Shown in pieces: positions 1 through 9,232 of a stretch of 64,000 bases of DNA (within the stretch, counting starts at the first letter, position 1; each line of letters starts with the position of its first letter). The translations under genes were made by a program, and so were the position numbers. This DNA comes from Aureococcus anophagefferens (lineage: Eukaryota > Sar > Pelagophyceae > Pelagomonadales > Pelagomonadaceae). The notes beneath the pieces were generated by a model, which saw only the letters and a program-made list of their open reading frames with translations, was not told the origin of the DNA and did no database searches. Location of the stretch: contig NW_008705564.1 in NCBI RefSeq assembly GCF_000186865.1, positions 1,285,315 through 1,349,314 of the forward strand, given 5' to 3'.

Positions 1-3000
1 CCGACCGGCTCCGCGACCGCCGTGCCGGCCGTCGGCTCCGGCGCGGCGACCTCCGGCTCGACGGCGACGGGCGGCGCCATCGTCGGCGCGGGCGCGACGT
101 CCGCGGCCGGCTCCTCGACGGCGGCGGCGACGGGCGGCGCCATGGTCGGCGGCGGCGCGACCTCGACCCGCGGCGGCTCGACGGCCGCCGCGGGCGCGAT
201 GCCGTCCGCGACCTTGCCGAAGGCGAGGCCCGCGAGCGCGTTCGCCTGGTCCGGCGAGAGGCTCCCGTCCTGCGCGGCCTTGGCGAGGGCCGCGCCGTCG
301 GCGCCGAGCGACTCCGGGGGCACGGTGACGCTCACGGACCGGGCCGAGTTGAGGCTCGTCGCGTCGACCTCGACGGAGTCGTCGTCGTTGACGTAGACGT
401 TGCAGAGGAGGAACGTGTCGTTGACCTTGGCGCCCATGGTCTTGACGCGCGTGCGGTCCGGCGACGGCGCGCCGGCCGCCGGCGCCGGGGCCGCCGCCGC
501 CGCCGGGGCCGCCGCCGGCGCCGGGGCCGCCGCCGCCGCCGGGGCCGCCGCCGGCGCCGGGGCCTTGGGCACGTCGATGAACGCGATGTCGGCGCCCCCG
601 GGTTGCTCGCCGCCGCCGTCGAACTGTAATTCGTCGCCGCGGATGCTGAGGCCGCCGACGACGGCGTCGGCGAGCTCGCGGTCGCTCTCGGACCGCAACG
701 CGTCGACGGCGTCCTTCGTCAGGTCCGTCTCGAGGAGCGTCGCGCCGTGGCTCGACGACGGGCGCACGACCTCGACGTGCGCGGAGCCGTCGTCGTTGCG
801 AGAGACGGTGGCGCAGACGGCCTCGCCGGACACGAAGGCGCCGTGGGGCGTGTCGACGACTTCGCGGCCGCTCGCCGTCTTCGCCGGGGACGTCGGCCGC
901 GACTTGGGCCTGCCGAAGTCGAGGAAGAGCGCGTCCGTGGCCGGGTCGCGCTTGAGCGCGGCGACGACGGCCGTCGCGAGCGCGACGCGGTCCTCGGCGT
1001 TCGCCAGCGAGCCCAGGGCGCCGTAGGCGACGTGGCCCGCCCAGGCCGCGGGGTCGACCTCCAAATCGTCGTGGCCGTCGCTGCCCATGCAGAAGACGCG
1101 GATCGCGAGGCCGTCGCCTCTCGCGAAGACCTTGGCCAGCGACCGCAGCGGCAGCTTGACGCTCAGCGTCACGAGGGGCTTGCCCGGCGACGGCGGGTCC
1201 AAAGCGTCGCCGAGCGCCGACCCGCCGGGCGCGGCCGCGGGCGCCTCCGCCGTCGCCGGGCGCGACGACGCGGCCGTCGGAGGGCGCGACCCGTCCGCGG
1301 ACGACTCGGGCTCGACGAACGCCTCGGGCCCGGGCTCCGGGAGGACGCAGGTCAGTCTGGGCTTGGCGCCGTCCTCGACGACGTCGAGGTGGGTGATGAT
1401 GAACTCGCCGAAGACGGCCTTATCCTCGGACGTCGAGTCGCCGTGGAGCGTCGGCGCGCGCGCGGCCTCGAGGTCGTCGACGCTCACCGTCGTCTTGAGC
1501 AGCCGCCCCTTGCGGATGACCTCGACGTCGTAGGCGTGGTGCCGCGCGGAGAGCACGGAGCACATGGCGTTGGCGCCGCCGACGATCGCGTGGCGCCGCG
1601 CGATGGCGACGACGTTGCCGCCGCGGCGCCGCGACCCGTGCGGGCAGCCCACGGGCCGCGCCTGGAGCGACGCGCGGAGCGCGTCCCGCGACTCCTTGTC
1701 GCGGCTCGGCGGCCGCGGGCCGTCCGGCGAGCCGGGCCGGCTCGGCGCGGCGCCCGGCGGGCCGAACGACGACCCGCGCCGCATCGACCGCGCGCGCGCG
1801 GGGCTCTCGACGTCGCGGATCTCGCGGTGGAACATCTCGCCGGTCATCTCGCCGACGTCCAGGTTGCACAGGATCATGCGCGTCAGCGCGAGCTTCTCCG
1901 CGTGGTCCTTGCCGTCGAGGCCGCTGAAACCCAAAGCGTTGAGGTCCTTCGTCTCGAGCCGCATGTCCGTGTCGAGGACGCGGCCGCTCGCGATGGTCAC
2001 GCGGAGCGCGTTGCCGTCGACCTCGTAGGCCGTCGCGAGGCAGCGCCGCCCGTGGACCTTGATGGGCACGACGCTGAGCTTGCGCACGGCGGACTCCGTC
2101 AGCGACTTTTGCAGCGCGGGCTTCGCCGCGGGCGCCGCGGCCGGCGCCGCGGCGGGCGCGTCCGCGGGTTCGGCGGCCTCGGCGGCCTCGGTAGCGGGCT
2201 CCGCGGCGGGCGCCGGGGGCGCGACGGGCTCCGCGACCGCGGTGCCGGCCGTCGGCTCCGCGGCCGCGGGCGCCGGCGGCTCCGCGGTCGGCGCCTCGGC
2301 GACCGGCGCCGCGGCGGCCCCCTCGGCGGCGGGCTCGACGGCGGCGGGCTCCTCGGCGGCCGGCTCCGCGGCGACCGCCGCCGCCGGATCCTCGGCGGCC
2401 GGCTCCTCGGCGGCCGGCTCCTCGGCGGCCGGCTCCGCGGCGGCCGGCTCCGCGACGGCGGGGAGGGGCTCCGTCTCCGGGAGCGCCTCGGGCAGCGGCG
2501 CCGTCGGCGTCTCCGGGGGCACCTCGGGCGCCGTCGCCGCCGTCCCGACGGACGCGTCGTCGTCGGCCGGCGGCGCGACCTCGAGGGGCGCCGGCGGCGC
2601 GGCCGCGGGCATCTGCGAGAGGCGGCGAAGCGCCTGCTGCGCCGGGCTCTCCTCGACGGCCGCCGGCGGGACGGCCGCGGCGGGCGGCGGCCCGACCTGC
2701 GAGAGGCGGCGCAGCGCGAGCTGCTCGGGCCGCTCCTCCGCGCCCGTCGGATCCGCGGGCTTGGGCGCCGCGAGCGCCGGCGGCGGCGCCGCGACGAGCG
2801 AGAGCTTGCGGACGCGGTACTGGGCCGGCGTCTCCGCGACGAAGCCCGGCGCCTGGCTCAGCCGCCGCAGCGCCTTCTGGGGCGCGCTCTCCTCGGCGTC
2901 GAAGAGGAGGAAGTCCGACGGGTCGAGGGGCTCCGTCGCGTCCGTCGCCTGGCTCTCGGCGTAGGATTTGCGCGTCTCCGCCGTGTCTGGCCGGCTCGAG

Positions 3001-6000
3001 TCGCCGAGGGGCGTCTCCGTCGCCGACGCGCGCGTGTCGGGCCTCGAGGGGTCGCCCGCGGACCGCGCCGTCGACGGCGCGCTCGACTCGGTGACGCCGG
3101 CCGTCGTCGGCCGCGACGCGCCGTCGCCCGCGGCCGGCGCCGGCACCGGCGCCAGCGACATGAGGCTGTCGTCGTCGAGGATGTGGCTCAGCGAATCCTC
3201 GATGGACTTCTCGATCATGTGGTCGATGCCGCTCTGTCCCGACGCGAAGCTCGCGTCGTCCGCGGCGCCCGGGGCCGGCGCGGGCGCCGCCCCGAGGTCC
3301 AGCGGGTCGCCGACGGCCGTGCCCGCCGCGACGTCCGCGGGCGCCGGCGGGGGCGCCTCCGCGGGCTCCGCGGCGGGCTCCTCCGCGGCGGCCGCGGGCT
3401 CCTCCGCGGGCTCCTCCGCGGCGGCCGCGGGCTCCGCGGCGGCGGGCGCGGGCTCCGGCTCGGCAGCGATCGCGTCCTCGACGGGCTCGGCGGGCGCGGG
3501 CGCGGGCTCCGGCTCGGCGACGATCGCGTCCTCGACGGGCTCGGCGGGCGCGGGCGCGGCCTCGGGCTCGGCGACGACGACGTCCTCGACGGGCTCCTCC
3601 GCCGGCGCGGGCTCCGGCGCGGCGGCGGCGACGACGTCCTCGACGGGCTCCTCGGCGCGCGCGGGCGCGGGCTCCGGCTCGGCGGCGACCGCGTCCTCGA
3701 CGGCGGCCGCGGCCGCCGGCGGCTCGACGAGCTCCGCGATGCCGAGCTCCGCGAGCGTGACGCCGTCGTCGGCAAGGCTCGCCTCCGTGGCGTCCGTCGC
3801 TCCCGTCGTCGGCCGCGACATGTCCACGGGCAGCTCCGCGGGCGGCTCCTCCGCGGGCGCCGCGGGCTCCGGCGCGGCCGCCGCGGCGTCCTCCGCCGGG
3901 ACCTCGGCGGCCGCGGGCTCCGGCGCCGGCGCGGCGACCTCCGGCGCGGCGGCGACGTCCTCCGCGGGGACCTCGGCCGCGGGCTCCGGCTCCGCGGCCG
4001 CCGCCGCGGCGTCCTCGGCGGGGACCTCGGCGGGCTCCGCCGGCGCGGGCTCCGCGGGCTCCGCGGGCGCGGGCTCCGCGGGCGCGGGCTCGGCCGGTGC
4101 CACGGCCGGCTCCGCCGCCGCGGGCTCCGGCGACGGCGCCGCGGGCTTCTCCGGCGAGCGCTTCGGCGACGGCACGGGCACGAACTCCGGCTCCGACGGC
4201 AGGCGCGCGACCTTGGCCTTGGGCGGCGGCGGCTTGAGCAGGGAGCTCTTGATCTTCGCGTGGCGGCCCGGCCCCGACAGCGACAGCGAGTCGATGATGA
4301 TGTTCGCGATGGCGAGGTCGTCGTGCTCCCACGAGAGCCCCGCGATGTCGCCGTGGTTCCAGTCCAGGTCCTCCTCCGCGAACGTCTTGTTCAGCGTCTT
4401 GTGGATGTCGCTCAGCAGCAGTTCGAGGACGTAGCCGCCCTCGGGCGACCGCGACACGACGCAGAGGCAGTTGCGCTTCGAGACGACGAGGCCCTTGGCG
4501 ACGACGCGGTCGAGCTTCCGGTCGACCACCTTGGTCGCGTCGCGGTCGTCGCGCTTGTTCCGCACCTTGCGGATCTCGACGGCGTCGGGCGTGAGCGTGG
4601 AGAAGAAGGCGGCGACGGCGCGCTCGAGCTTGCGCTGCTCCTCGGGCTCGAGGGAAGAGCCGGCCATGTAGTCCTTCTTCGGCAGCGCGTGCTGCGGCGT
4701 CCAGTCGTTGTCCGTCTTGTGCTTGACGTCGACCTCGAAGGTCGCGTCGCCCTCGCGGACGCGGCAGAGGCAGCGCCGCCCGTGGAACTTGGCCGCCATG
4801 TAGAAGGACGTCGCCGGGTCCACGGAGACGTCGATGGACACGAATGAGGCCTCGTCCTCGACGACGTCGTACGACTCCTCCTCGTCCTCCTCCTCCGCGC
4901 CGGCCATGTCGTAGCCCGGGACCTCGCCGCCGTCGCCGGGGCTCCGGTGCGGCGACCCGGGGCTCCCCGGCGCGGGGCCCTCGCGCAGCGGGCTCCCCGG
5001 CGCGGGCGCGGGCGCGAGCGCGGCCGGCGCGGGCGCCTCCGCGAGCGCCCGCAGCCGCGCCGCCTCCGCCTCCGCCCGCAGCCGCGCCTCCTCGGCGGCG
5101 CGCGCCTCCTCGGCGACGCGCGCCTCCTCGGCGAGCCGCGCGAGGAGGACCTCCGCGTCCAGGAAGGCCAGGCGCGCCGCCGCGGAGTCCGCGGCGTGGT
5201 CCGCCTCGCGGCGCAGCTTGTCGAGCGCGAGCTTCTCCTTTGCCTTTTGCGCGGCCCGCTCCTGGCGCTCCGCCTCCATGTCGTTCTTCAGCCACGTCGT
5301 GATGTCCATGAGGAAGCTCTTCTCGCGCTTCTTCTTCTCGCGGTCCTCCTTCTCCGCGGCGAGACGCGCGGCCTCGGCGGCGTCCGCCTCGGCCTTGAGC
5401 CGCGCCTCCTCCTCCTTGGCCTCGTTCTGCGCCTTGAGCTTCTCCACCATGGACAGGCGCTTCGGCGCGCGGCCGCCGATCATCGTCGGCCCGCGCTTGC
5501 GGCCGAGGCTGAAGCCCGCGGCGGACAACGCGTCCTCGCCCGCGCCGCCCGCGCCGTACATGTTCGACGTCCGCTCCAGGCGGTTCGACGCCAGGACCGT
5601 CTCCCGCGTGCGCCGGAAGGCCGACGTGCGCGACGCGGAGAGCCGCGCGCGCGCCGCCCGCTCCTCGAGCCACTCGACCTGGCGCTTCGCCGCGCCCTTG
5701 GCCAGGCGCATGCGCGCGCGGACCTGCAGCCGCAGCGCGGCCGCGTTCGTCTCGACCTCCACGAGCCGCTTCAGCTCCTCGGCCAGGCCCTGGATGTCGT
5801 ATTGTTCGAGTATCAGCTCCCGCTCGCTCTTGGCCGTGGACACGGAGCCCTGGCCCGTGACGACCGTGCCGCCGCGCGACGCCGCGGAGCCGGCCTTCTT
5901 GCCCGGCCGCCGGCCCAGGGGCGGCCTCTTGCGCACGGGGCTCGTCGCCATGCGCTGGGGCTCGCCCGTGACCCAGGCGCTGCGCATGGGCGGCGACGCG

Positions 6001-6512
6001 CTGTGGAAGCTGTGGACGTCGCTCGACGCCGACTGCTCGATGGCCAGCTTCACCTTCCGCATCGCGCGCTCGCGGCCGCCCCGGGGCAGCGCGCCGCGCA
6101 TGGTCTTGGGCCGGATCACGACCGTCGGGCCAAAGTCGGCCACGCGCCGGTAGGCCTCGCGCTGGGACCGCACGGGCCCGCCGCCCGCGATCGACAGGAA
6201 GACGTAGCGAGGCGGCAGCAGCTGGACGTCGATGTGGCTGTAGATCATGGTCCTTAAGTCCGCGAGCGTCGCGTCGCTCGGCACGGGCAGCGCGCCCAGC
6301 GCGCGCTCGACGCCCTCGAGGAAGATCTCGACGACGCCCAGAGCCGACGCGGCCAGGGGCGCGAGGCGCGGCGTGCCGCTCCGGCTGCCCATGGCCGAGC
6401 GCAGCGCGTCGACGTCGGCCGGGGCACCCGCCGGCGCCGCGGGCCAGGCCGACCGCGGCGACACCTCGCCGTCGCCGGGGTACGCGCCGGGCGCGCTCTC
6501 CACGGCCGCCAT
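1..6512 (-). CDS. Very long coiled-coil / Ala-Pro-rich protein, 3' end beyond window
   Basis: One frame stays open from the ATG at 6512 to the window edge (about 2,170 codons, no stop), so the gene is incomplete here. The N-terminal ~150 residues look globular. Residues ~230-260 contain an IQ-like stretch (LRLQVRARMRLAKGAAKR). Residues ~320-430 are charged, Lys/Glu/Ala-rich and probably coiled coil. A short module with the signature HGRRCL occurs near residue 568 and again near 1485. Between lie long Ala/Pro/Glu tracts, and four copies of an RRLSQ-type motif fall at ~1210-1480. No enzyme motif was recognised. It could be a cytoskeletal or flagellar scaffold, but that is a guess. Divergent from the uS5m gene (183 bp between start codons). 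In-frame stop triplets were checked by eye and none were found. Confidence 0.8.
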   Translation of the reverse strand, partial: MAAVESAPGAYPGDGEVSPRSAWPAAPAGAPADVDALRSAMGSRSGTPRLAPLAASALGVVEIFLEGVERALGALPVPSDATLADLRTMIYSHIDVQLLPPRYVFLSIAGGGPVRSQREAYRRVADFGPTVVIRPKTMRGALPRGGRERAMRKVKLAIEQSASSDVHSFHSASPPMRSAWVTGEPQRMATSPVRKRPPLGRRPGKKAGSAASRGGTVVTGQGSVSTAKSERELILEQYDIQGLAEELKRLVEVETNAAALRLQVRARMRLAKGAAKRQVEWLEERAARARLSASRTSAFRRTRETVLASNRLERTSNMYGAGGAGEDALSAAGFSLGRKRGPTMIGGRAPKRLSMVEKLKAQNEAKEEEARLKAEADAAEAARLAAEKEDREKKKREKSFLMDITTWLKNDMEAERQERAAQKAKEKLALDKLRREADHAADSAAARLAFLDAEVLLARLAEEARVAEEARAAEEARLRAEAEAARLRALAEAPAPAALAPAPAPGSPLREGPAPGSPGSPHRSPGDGGEVPGYDMAGAEEEDEEESYDVVEDEASFVSIDVSVDPATSFYMAAKFHGRRCLCRVREGDATFEVDVKHKTDNDWTPQHALPKKDYMAGSSLEPEEQRKLERAVAAFFSTLTPDAVEIRKVRNKRDDRDATKVVDRKLDRVVAKGLVVSKRNCLCVVSRSPEGGYVLELLLSDIHKTLNKTFAEEDLDWNHGDIAGLSWEHDDLAIANIIIDSLSLSGPGRHAKIKSSLLKPPPPKAKVARLPSEPEFVPVPSPKRSPEKPAAPSPEPAAAEPAVAPAEPAPAEPAPAEPAEPAPAEPAEVPAEDAAAAAAEPEPAAEVPAEDVAAAPEVAAPAPEPAAAEVPAEDAAAAAPEPAAPAEEPPAELPVDMSRPTTGATDATEASLADDGVTLAELGIAELVEPPAAAAAVEDAVAAEPEPAPARAEEPVEDVVAAAAPEPAPAEEPVEDVVVAEPEAAPAPAEPVEDAIVAEPEPAPAPAEPVEDAIAAEPEPAPAAAEPAAAAEEPAEEPAAAAEEPAAEPAEAPPPAPADVAAGTAVGDPLDLGAAPAPAPGAADDASFASGQSGIDHMIEKSIEDSLSHILDDDSLMSLAPVPAPAAGDGASRPTTAGVTESSAPSTARSAGDPSRPDTRASATETPLGDSSRPDTAETRKSYAESQATDATEPLDPSDFLLFDAEESAPQKALRRLSQAPGFVAETPAQYRVRKLSLVAAPPPALAAPKPADPTGAEERPEQLALRRLSQVGPPPAAAVPPAAVEESPAQQALRRLSQMPAAAPPAPLEVAPPADDDASVGTAATAPEVPPETPTAPLPEALPETEPLPAVAEPAAAEPAAEEPAAEEPAAEDPAAAVAAEPAAEEPAAVEPAAEGAAAAPVAEAPTAEPPAPAAAEPTAGTAVAEPVAPPAPAAEPATEAAEAAEPADAPAAAPAAAPAAKPALQKSLTESAVRKLSVVPIKVHGRRCLATAYEVDGNALRVTIASGRVLDTDMRLETKDLNALGFSGLDGKDHAEKLALTRMILCNLDVGEMTGEMFHREIRDVESPARARSMRRGSSFGPPGAAPSRPGSPDGPRPPSRDKESRDALRASLQARPVGCPHGSRRRGGNVVAIARRHAIVGGANAMCSVLSARHHAYDVEVIRKGRLLKTTVSVDDLEAARAPTLHGDSTSEDKAVFGEFIITHLDVVEDGAKPRLTCVLPEPGPEAFVEPESSADGSRPPTAASSRPATAEAPAAAPGGSALGDALDPPSPGKPLVTLSVKLPLRSLAKVFARGDGLAIRVFCMGSDGHDDLEVDPAAWAGHVAYGALGSLANAEDRVALATAVVAALKRDPATDALFLDFGRPKSRPTSPAKTASGREVVDTPHGAFVSGEAVCATVSRNDDGSAHVEVVRPSSSHGATLLETDLTKDAVDALRSESDRELADAVVGGLSIRGDELQFDGGGEQPGGADIAFIDVPKAPAPAAAPAAAAAPAPAAAPAAAAAPAPAAGAPSPDRTRVKTMGAKVNDTFLLCNVYVNDDDSVEVDATSLNSARSVSVTVPPESLGADGAALAKAAQDGSLSPDQANALAGLAFGKVADGIAPAAAVEPPRVEVAPPPTMAPPVAAAVEEPAADVAPAPTMAPPVAVEPEVAAPEPTAGTAVAEPV
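468..564. repeat. GC-only Ala/Pro-coding tandem repeat
   Basis: Imperfect direct repeats of about 36 bp built from gccgccgccggcgccgggg blocks. On the minus strand they encode an alternating Ala/Pro tract inside the long protein. A likely length-variable microsatellite in coding sequence. Confidence 0.7.
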
Positions 6513-6694
6513 GCGATCACAGCGGGGCTGCCGCCATCGAGAGGCGCAGTCTGGCCGCGTTGTCAAAGGCACCGTGCCAGGCGTATCAAGCGCCGGTGGT
6601 CAAACATCAGCTCGGCGCACAAAGCACTTCGGAGGTGCACTCACTCACTCAGCGAGCTGCTCGGCGCCACCAGCAGCCACCGCGCGCCGACGTT

Positions 6695-7771
6695 ATGCTC
6701 GCCGCGCGGCGCTTCGCGCTCGCCGCGCGCCCCGGCGCCGCGCACACAAGTCAACGCTGGCGCTCGTCCGTCGTGCTGCTCAAGGACCTGCCGTTCGCGC
6801 TCAACACCGAGGACCTGCTGCGCGGCGCCCTCGAGGAGACCCTGGCCGGCGCCCCGGCCCCGGCGTCCCTCGCCCTCAAGAGCCGGAGCTCGGGCCGCTT
6901 CAACGGCCGCGCGCAGCTCGTCTTCGCCGACGAGGCGGCCGCGGCGGCCGCGTTCGCGGTCCTCCGGAGCGCCGGCGCGCAGATCGGCGACCGCGCGGTT
7001 TCGTGCGCGTGGGGCGTCGCGCCCTACGCGCCGCTCCCGCCGCTCAGCGACGAGGAGAAGCGCGAGGACCCCCTGGCGGAGATCCTGCGCGTCGTCGAGG
7101 AGCGGCAGCTGCCGTCGCTCGAGACGATCCGCCGGGACCTCATGGAGAACGACCAGTACGGCATCCTCCGGTCCAAGAAGCTGCCGGGCCTCACCTGGCC
7201 CGAGGACCTCGAGGGGGGCCCGGCGCCGCGCGCGCCGGAGCCCAAGCCCGAGCCCGCGGGGCCCGAGGGCCGCTGGGCGGAGACGATCGTGAAGATCGAC
7301 CGCGTGCAGAAGGTCGTCCGCGGGGGCACGATCATGCGCTACCGCGCGCTCGTCGCCGTCGGCAACCTCATGGGCGCCGGCGGCTTCGCCTTCGGCAAGG
7401 GCCACAGCCCCCAGGACGCCGTCGCGCGCGCGAGCCGCCGCGCGAAGACCGATCTCCGCTTCGTCGACCGGCACCGCGACGTCGCGCTGGCCCACGACGT
7501 CCGGGGCAAGCACAACAACTGCACCGTCGACATCTACGCCGTGCCCCCGGGCAAGGGCATGGTCGGCGGCGCGCTGGGGCGGGCCATCATGACGCAGCTC
7601 GGGTTCTCCTCCTTCACGATCAAGGCGCGCGGCCGCCGGTCGCCCTACTCCTACGTCGCCGCGACCTTCGACGCTTTGGCGAACCTCGCGTCCGTCGAGG
7701 ACATCGCGCGGAAGCGCGGCCGGCGCATCCTCGAGATCGAGCACGCGCTCGACCGCGGGCGGCGCTACTGA
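6695..7771 (+). CDS. Mitochondrial small-subunit ribosomal protein uS5m with N-terminal RRM-like domain
   Basis: 358 residues. The start at 6695 gives MLAARRFALAARPGAAHTS, an Arg/Ala-rich presequence typical of mitochondrial import; the frame is open further upstream but that part looks non-coding. Residues ~26-108 resemble an RRM (VVLLKDLPF as RNP2-like strand, then GRAQLVFAD). Residues ~192-350 are the uS5 double-stranded RNA-binding and C-terminal domains (VVRGGTIMRYRALVAVGN, GKGHSPQDAVARA, KARGRRSPYSYVAATFDAL). uS5 sits at the mRNA entry side of the small subunit. The RRM-like extension is unusual for the family. The stop is 16 bp from the convergent stop of the next gene. Family call is confident; the RRM is less certain. 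Confidence 0.9.
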   Translation: MLAARRFALAARPGAAHTSQRWRSSVVLLKDLPFALNTEDLLRGALEETLAGAPAPASLALKSRSSGRFNGRAQLVFADEAAAAAAFAVLRSAGAQIGDRAVSCAWGVAPYAPLPPLSDEEKREDPLAEILRVVEERQLPSLETIRRDLMENDQYGILRSKKLPGLTWPEDLEGGPAPRAPEPKPEPAGPEGRWAETIVKIDRVQKVVRGGTIMRYRALVAVGNLMGAGGFAFGKGHSPQDAVARASRRAKTDLRFVDRHRDVALAHDVRGKHNNCTVDIYAVPPGKGMVGGALGRAIMTQLGFSSFTIKARGRRSPYSYVAATFDALANLASVEDIARKRGRRILEIEHALDRGRRY

Positions 7772-7787
7772 GCCTTACTAGACCTAA

Positions 7788-9008
7788 CTATCGCCCGCGT
7801 TTCAGCTCGCAGCAGTCCGCGAGCGCGGGGTTGTGCGAACACCAGCGCGCGGCGGACCGGTTCGTGATGGGCGTCGCGGGGCACTTCTCGCACGGGTTGC
7901 GCGACGGCGGCGGGCAGTCCGCGGCGCGCGTGCCGTTCGGCGGCGACGCGTCCGCGCGCTGCGTCGACCTCCCGTGGGGGACGAGCTGGAAGCGCGGGTC
8001 GTCGAAGATGGCCCACCTGTGGGAGAAGTAGCGGTCGACCTCGGCGACGTCGTCGAAGTATTTCGTCGCGTGCCGCGCGAGCAGCGCCTTCCGCTTCGAC
8101 GGCGCGCGCCACGTCGCGTTCCGCGCCGCCGCGCAGGCGCCCCGCACGCCGTCGACCGTGTCGTAGGGCGGCACGACGGGCAGCCCCAGGAAGTCGACGA
8201 GCGCGACGCCCGCGGCCACGTAGCTCGCGAAGTCGTCGAGCGTCTCGTAGTGGAGCACGCGCCAGCTCGACGCGTTCAGTTGCGCCGCGTCGTGGGCCAT
8301 GGCCGCGGCGTGGGCCGCGAGCATGAGCGCGTGGCCCCGGCCCTTGCCGTCGAGGTGCGCGTGGGAGAAGGACGCGCGCGCGAAGTCGCGCCAGAGCACC
8401 AGCGTCTTCAGCCCCGAGATCGCCGACGCCAGGACGCGCGCGTCCAAACGGTCCGACGCGAGGAGGCGCGCGTAGAGGTCCTCGAGGGTCGCCTGCCAGG
8501 AGCCGCAGCGCCAGCAGCCGTCGGGCACCAGCGGGTTCGCGCCGTGCCAGCTCGGCGGCCACCCGCCGAAGACGTCGGGGAAGCACCGGGGACCCGCGTA
8601 GAGCGCCGCGAGGCGGTCCTTGACGAACAGGCGCCGGTCGCTCGGGTAGGACTCCCAGCCGACCATGGCGTACATGCGGCAGGGCCGCCGGAGGTGGTTC
8701 AGCGCGACGAAGTAGGGCATCTCGTTGCTCTCGACGCAGCTCTCGCGGTTCATCGGCGGCGGGTGGCGCACGCCGGCGACGGCCGTCGCGATGGGCACGA
8801 CGAAGCCGTTGACGGCGCCGTGGTGGCCCGCGCCCTCGATGCCGGAGACGAAGACGTCGAGGCGGTGCTTGTTGCGCTGCCTCGCGATGGCGTTCCACTT
8901 CGCCGCGGCGTCGTGGACGCCGCACTTGCCGCCGTGCGCGTCCGTGAACACGAGGCCGCCGCGCCGCGCCGCCGCGCCCGCGGCGAGGATCAGCGTCGTC
9001 GCGTGCAT
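7788..9008 (-). CDS. Secreted or Golgi sulfotransferase-like protein
   Basis: 406 residues. The N-terminus has a short Ala-rich signal or anchor (MHATTLILAAGAAARRG). Near residue 53 VFVSGIEGAGHHG matches the P-loop-like PAPS-binding (5'-PSB) pattern of sulfotransferases, but a canonical 3'-PSB Arg/Ser was not identified with confidence. Cys-rich segments (PDGCWRCGSW) suggest an oxidising compartment. The C-terminal ~60 residues, after HRWAIFDDPRF, are rich in Pro and Cys. It would sulfate glycans or other secreted substrates if active. A second, different sulfotransferase-like gene lies at 22424. Convergent with the uS5m gene. Confidence 0.65.
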   Translation of the reverse strand: MHATTLILAAGAAARRGGLVFTDAHGGKCGVHDAAAKWNAIARQRNKHRLDVFVSGIEGAGHHGAVNGFVVPIATAVAGVRHPPPMNRESCVESNEMPYFVALNHLRRPCRMYAMVGWESYPSDRRLFVKDRLAALYAGPRCFPDVFGGWPPSWHGANPLVPDGCWRCGSWQATLEDLYARLLASDRLDARVLASAISGLKTLVLWRDFARASFSHAHLDGKGRGHALMLAAHAAAMAHDAAQLNASSWRVLHYETLDDFASYVAAGVALVDFLGLPVVPPYDTVDGVRGACAAARNATWRAPSKRKALLARHATKYFDDVAEVDRYFSHRWAIFDDPRFQLVPHGRSTQRADASPPNGTRAADCPPPSRNPCEKCPATPITNRSAARWCSHNPALADCCELKRGR

Positions 9009-9232
9009 GCTATCGCATCACTCGAGAGGGACTGCTCTCTCGTTTACACGCCCATCGCGCCCTCATTGAAGCTTTTGTCACGCCGATGCTGCGGGCGTAT
9101 ATCTTCGAGCGCCGTTCGTTGTTGACGAGGTTGTTGAAGGGGGCGCGCGTTGTTGCACCCGGCTCTCCGCCGTGATGGCGCCGCCGTGACTCGAGCGTTG
9201 GCGGCCCGGCGCCCCTCCTCCCAAAAAAAGGC

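Noticed and set aside
480..560. Possible CRISPR-like or structural array
   Set aside because: The repeats have no unique spacers and sit in frame as Ala/Pro codons.
1420..5673. 1417-residue minus-strand ORF and the 1366-residue plus-strand ORF at 747-4847
   Set aside because: Both are Arg/Gly-rich shadow frames of the long minus-strand coding frame that starts at 6512; composition shows no protein-like pattern.
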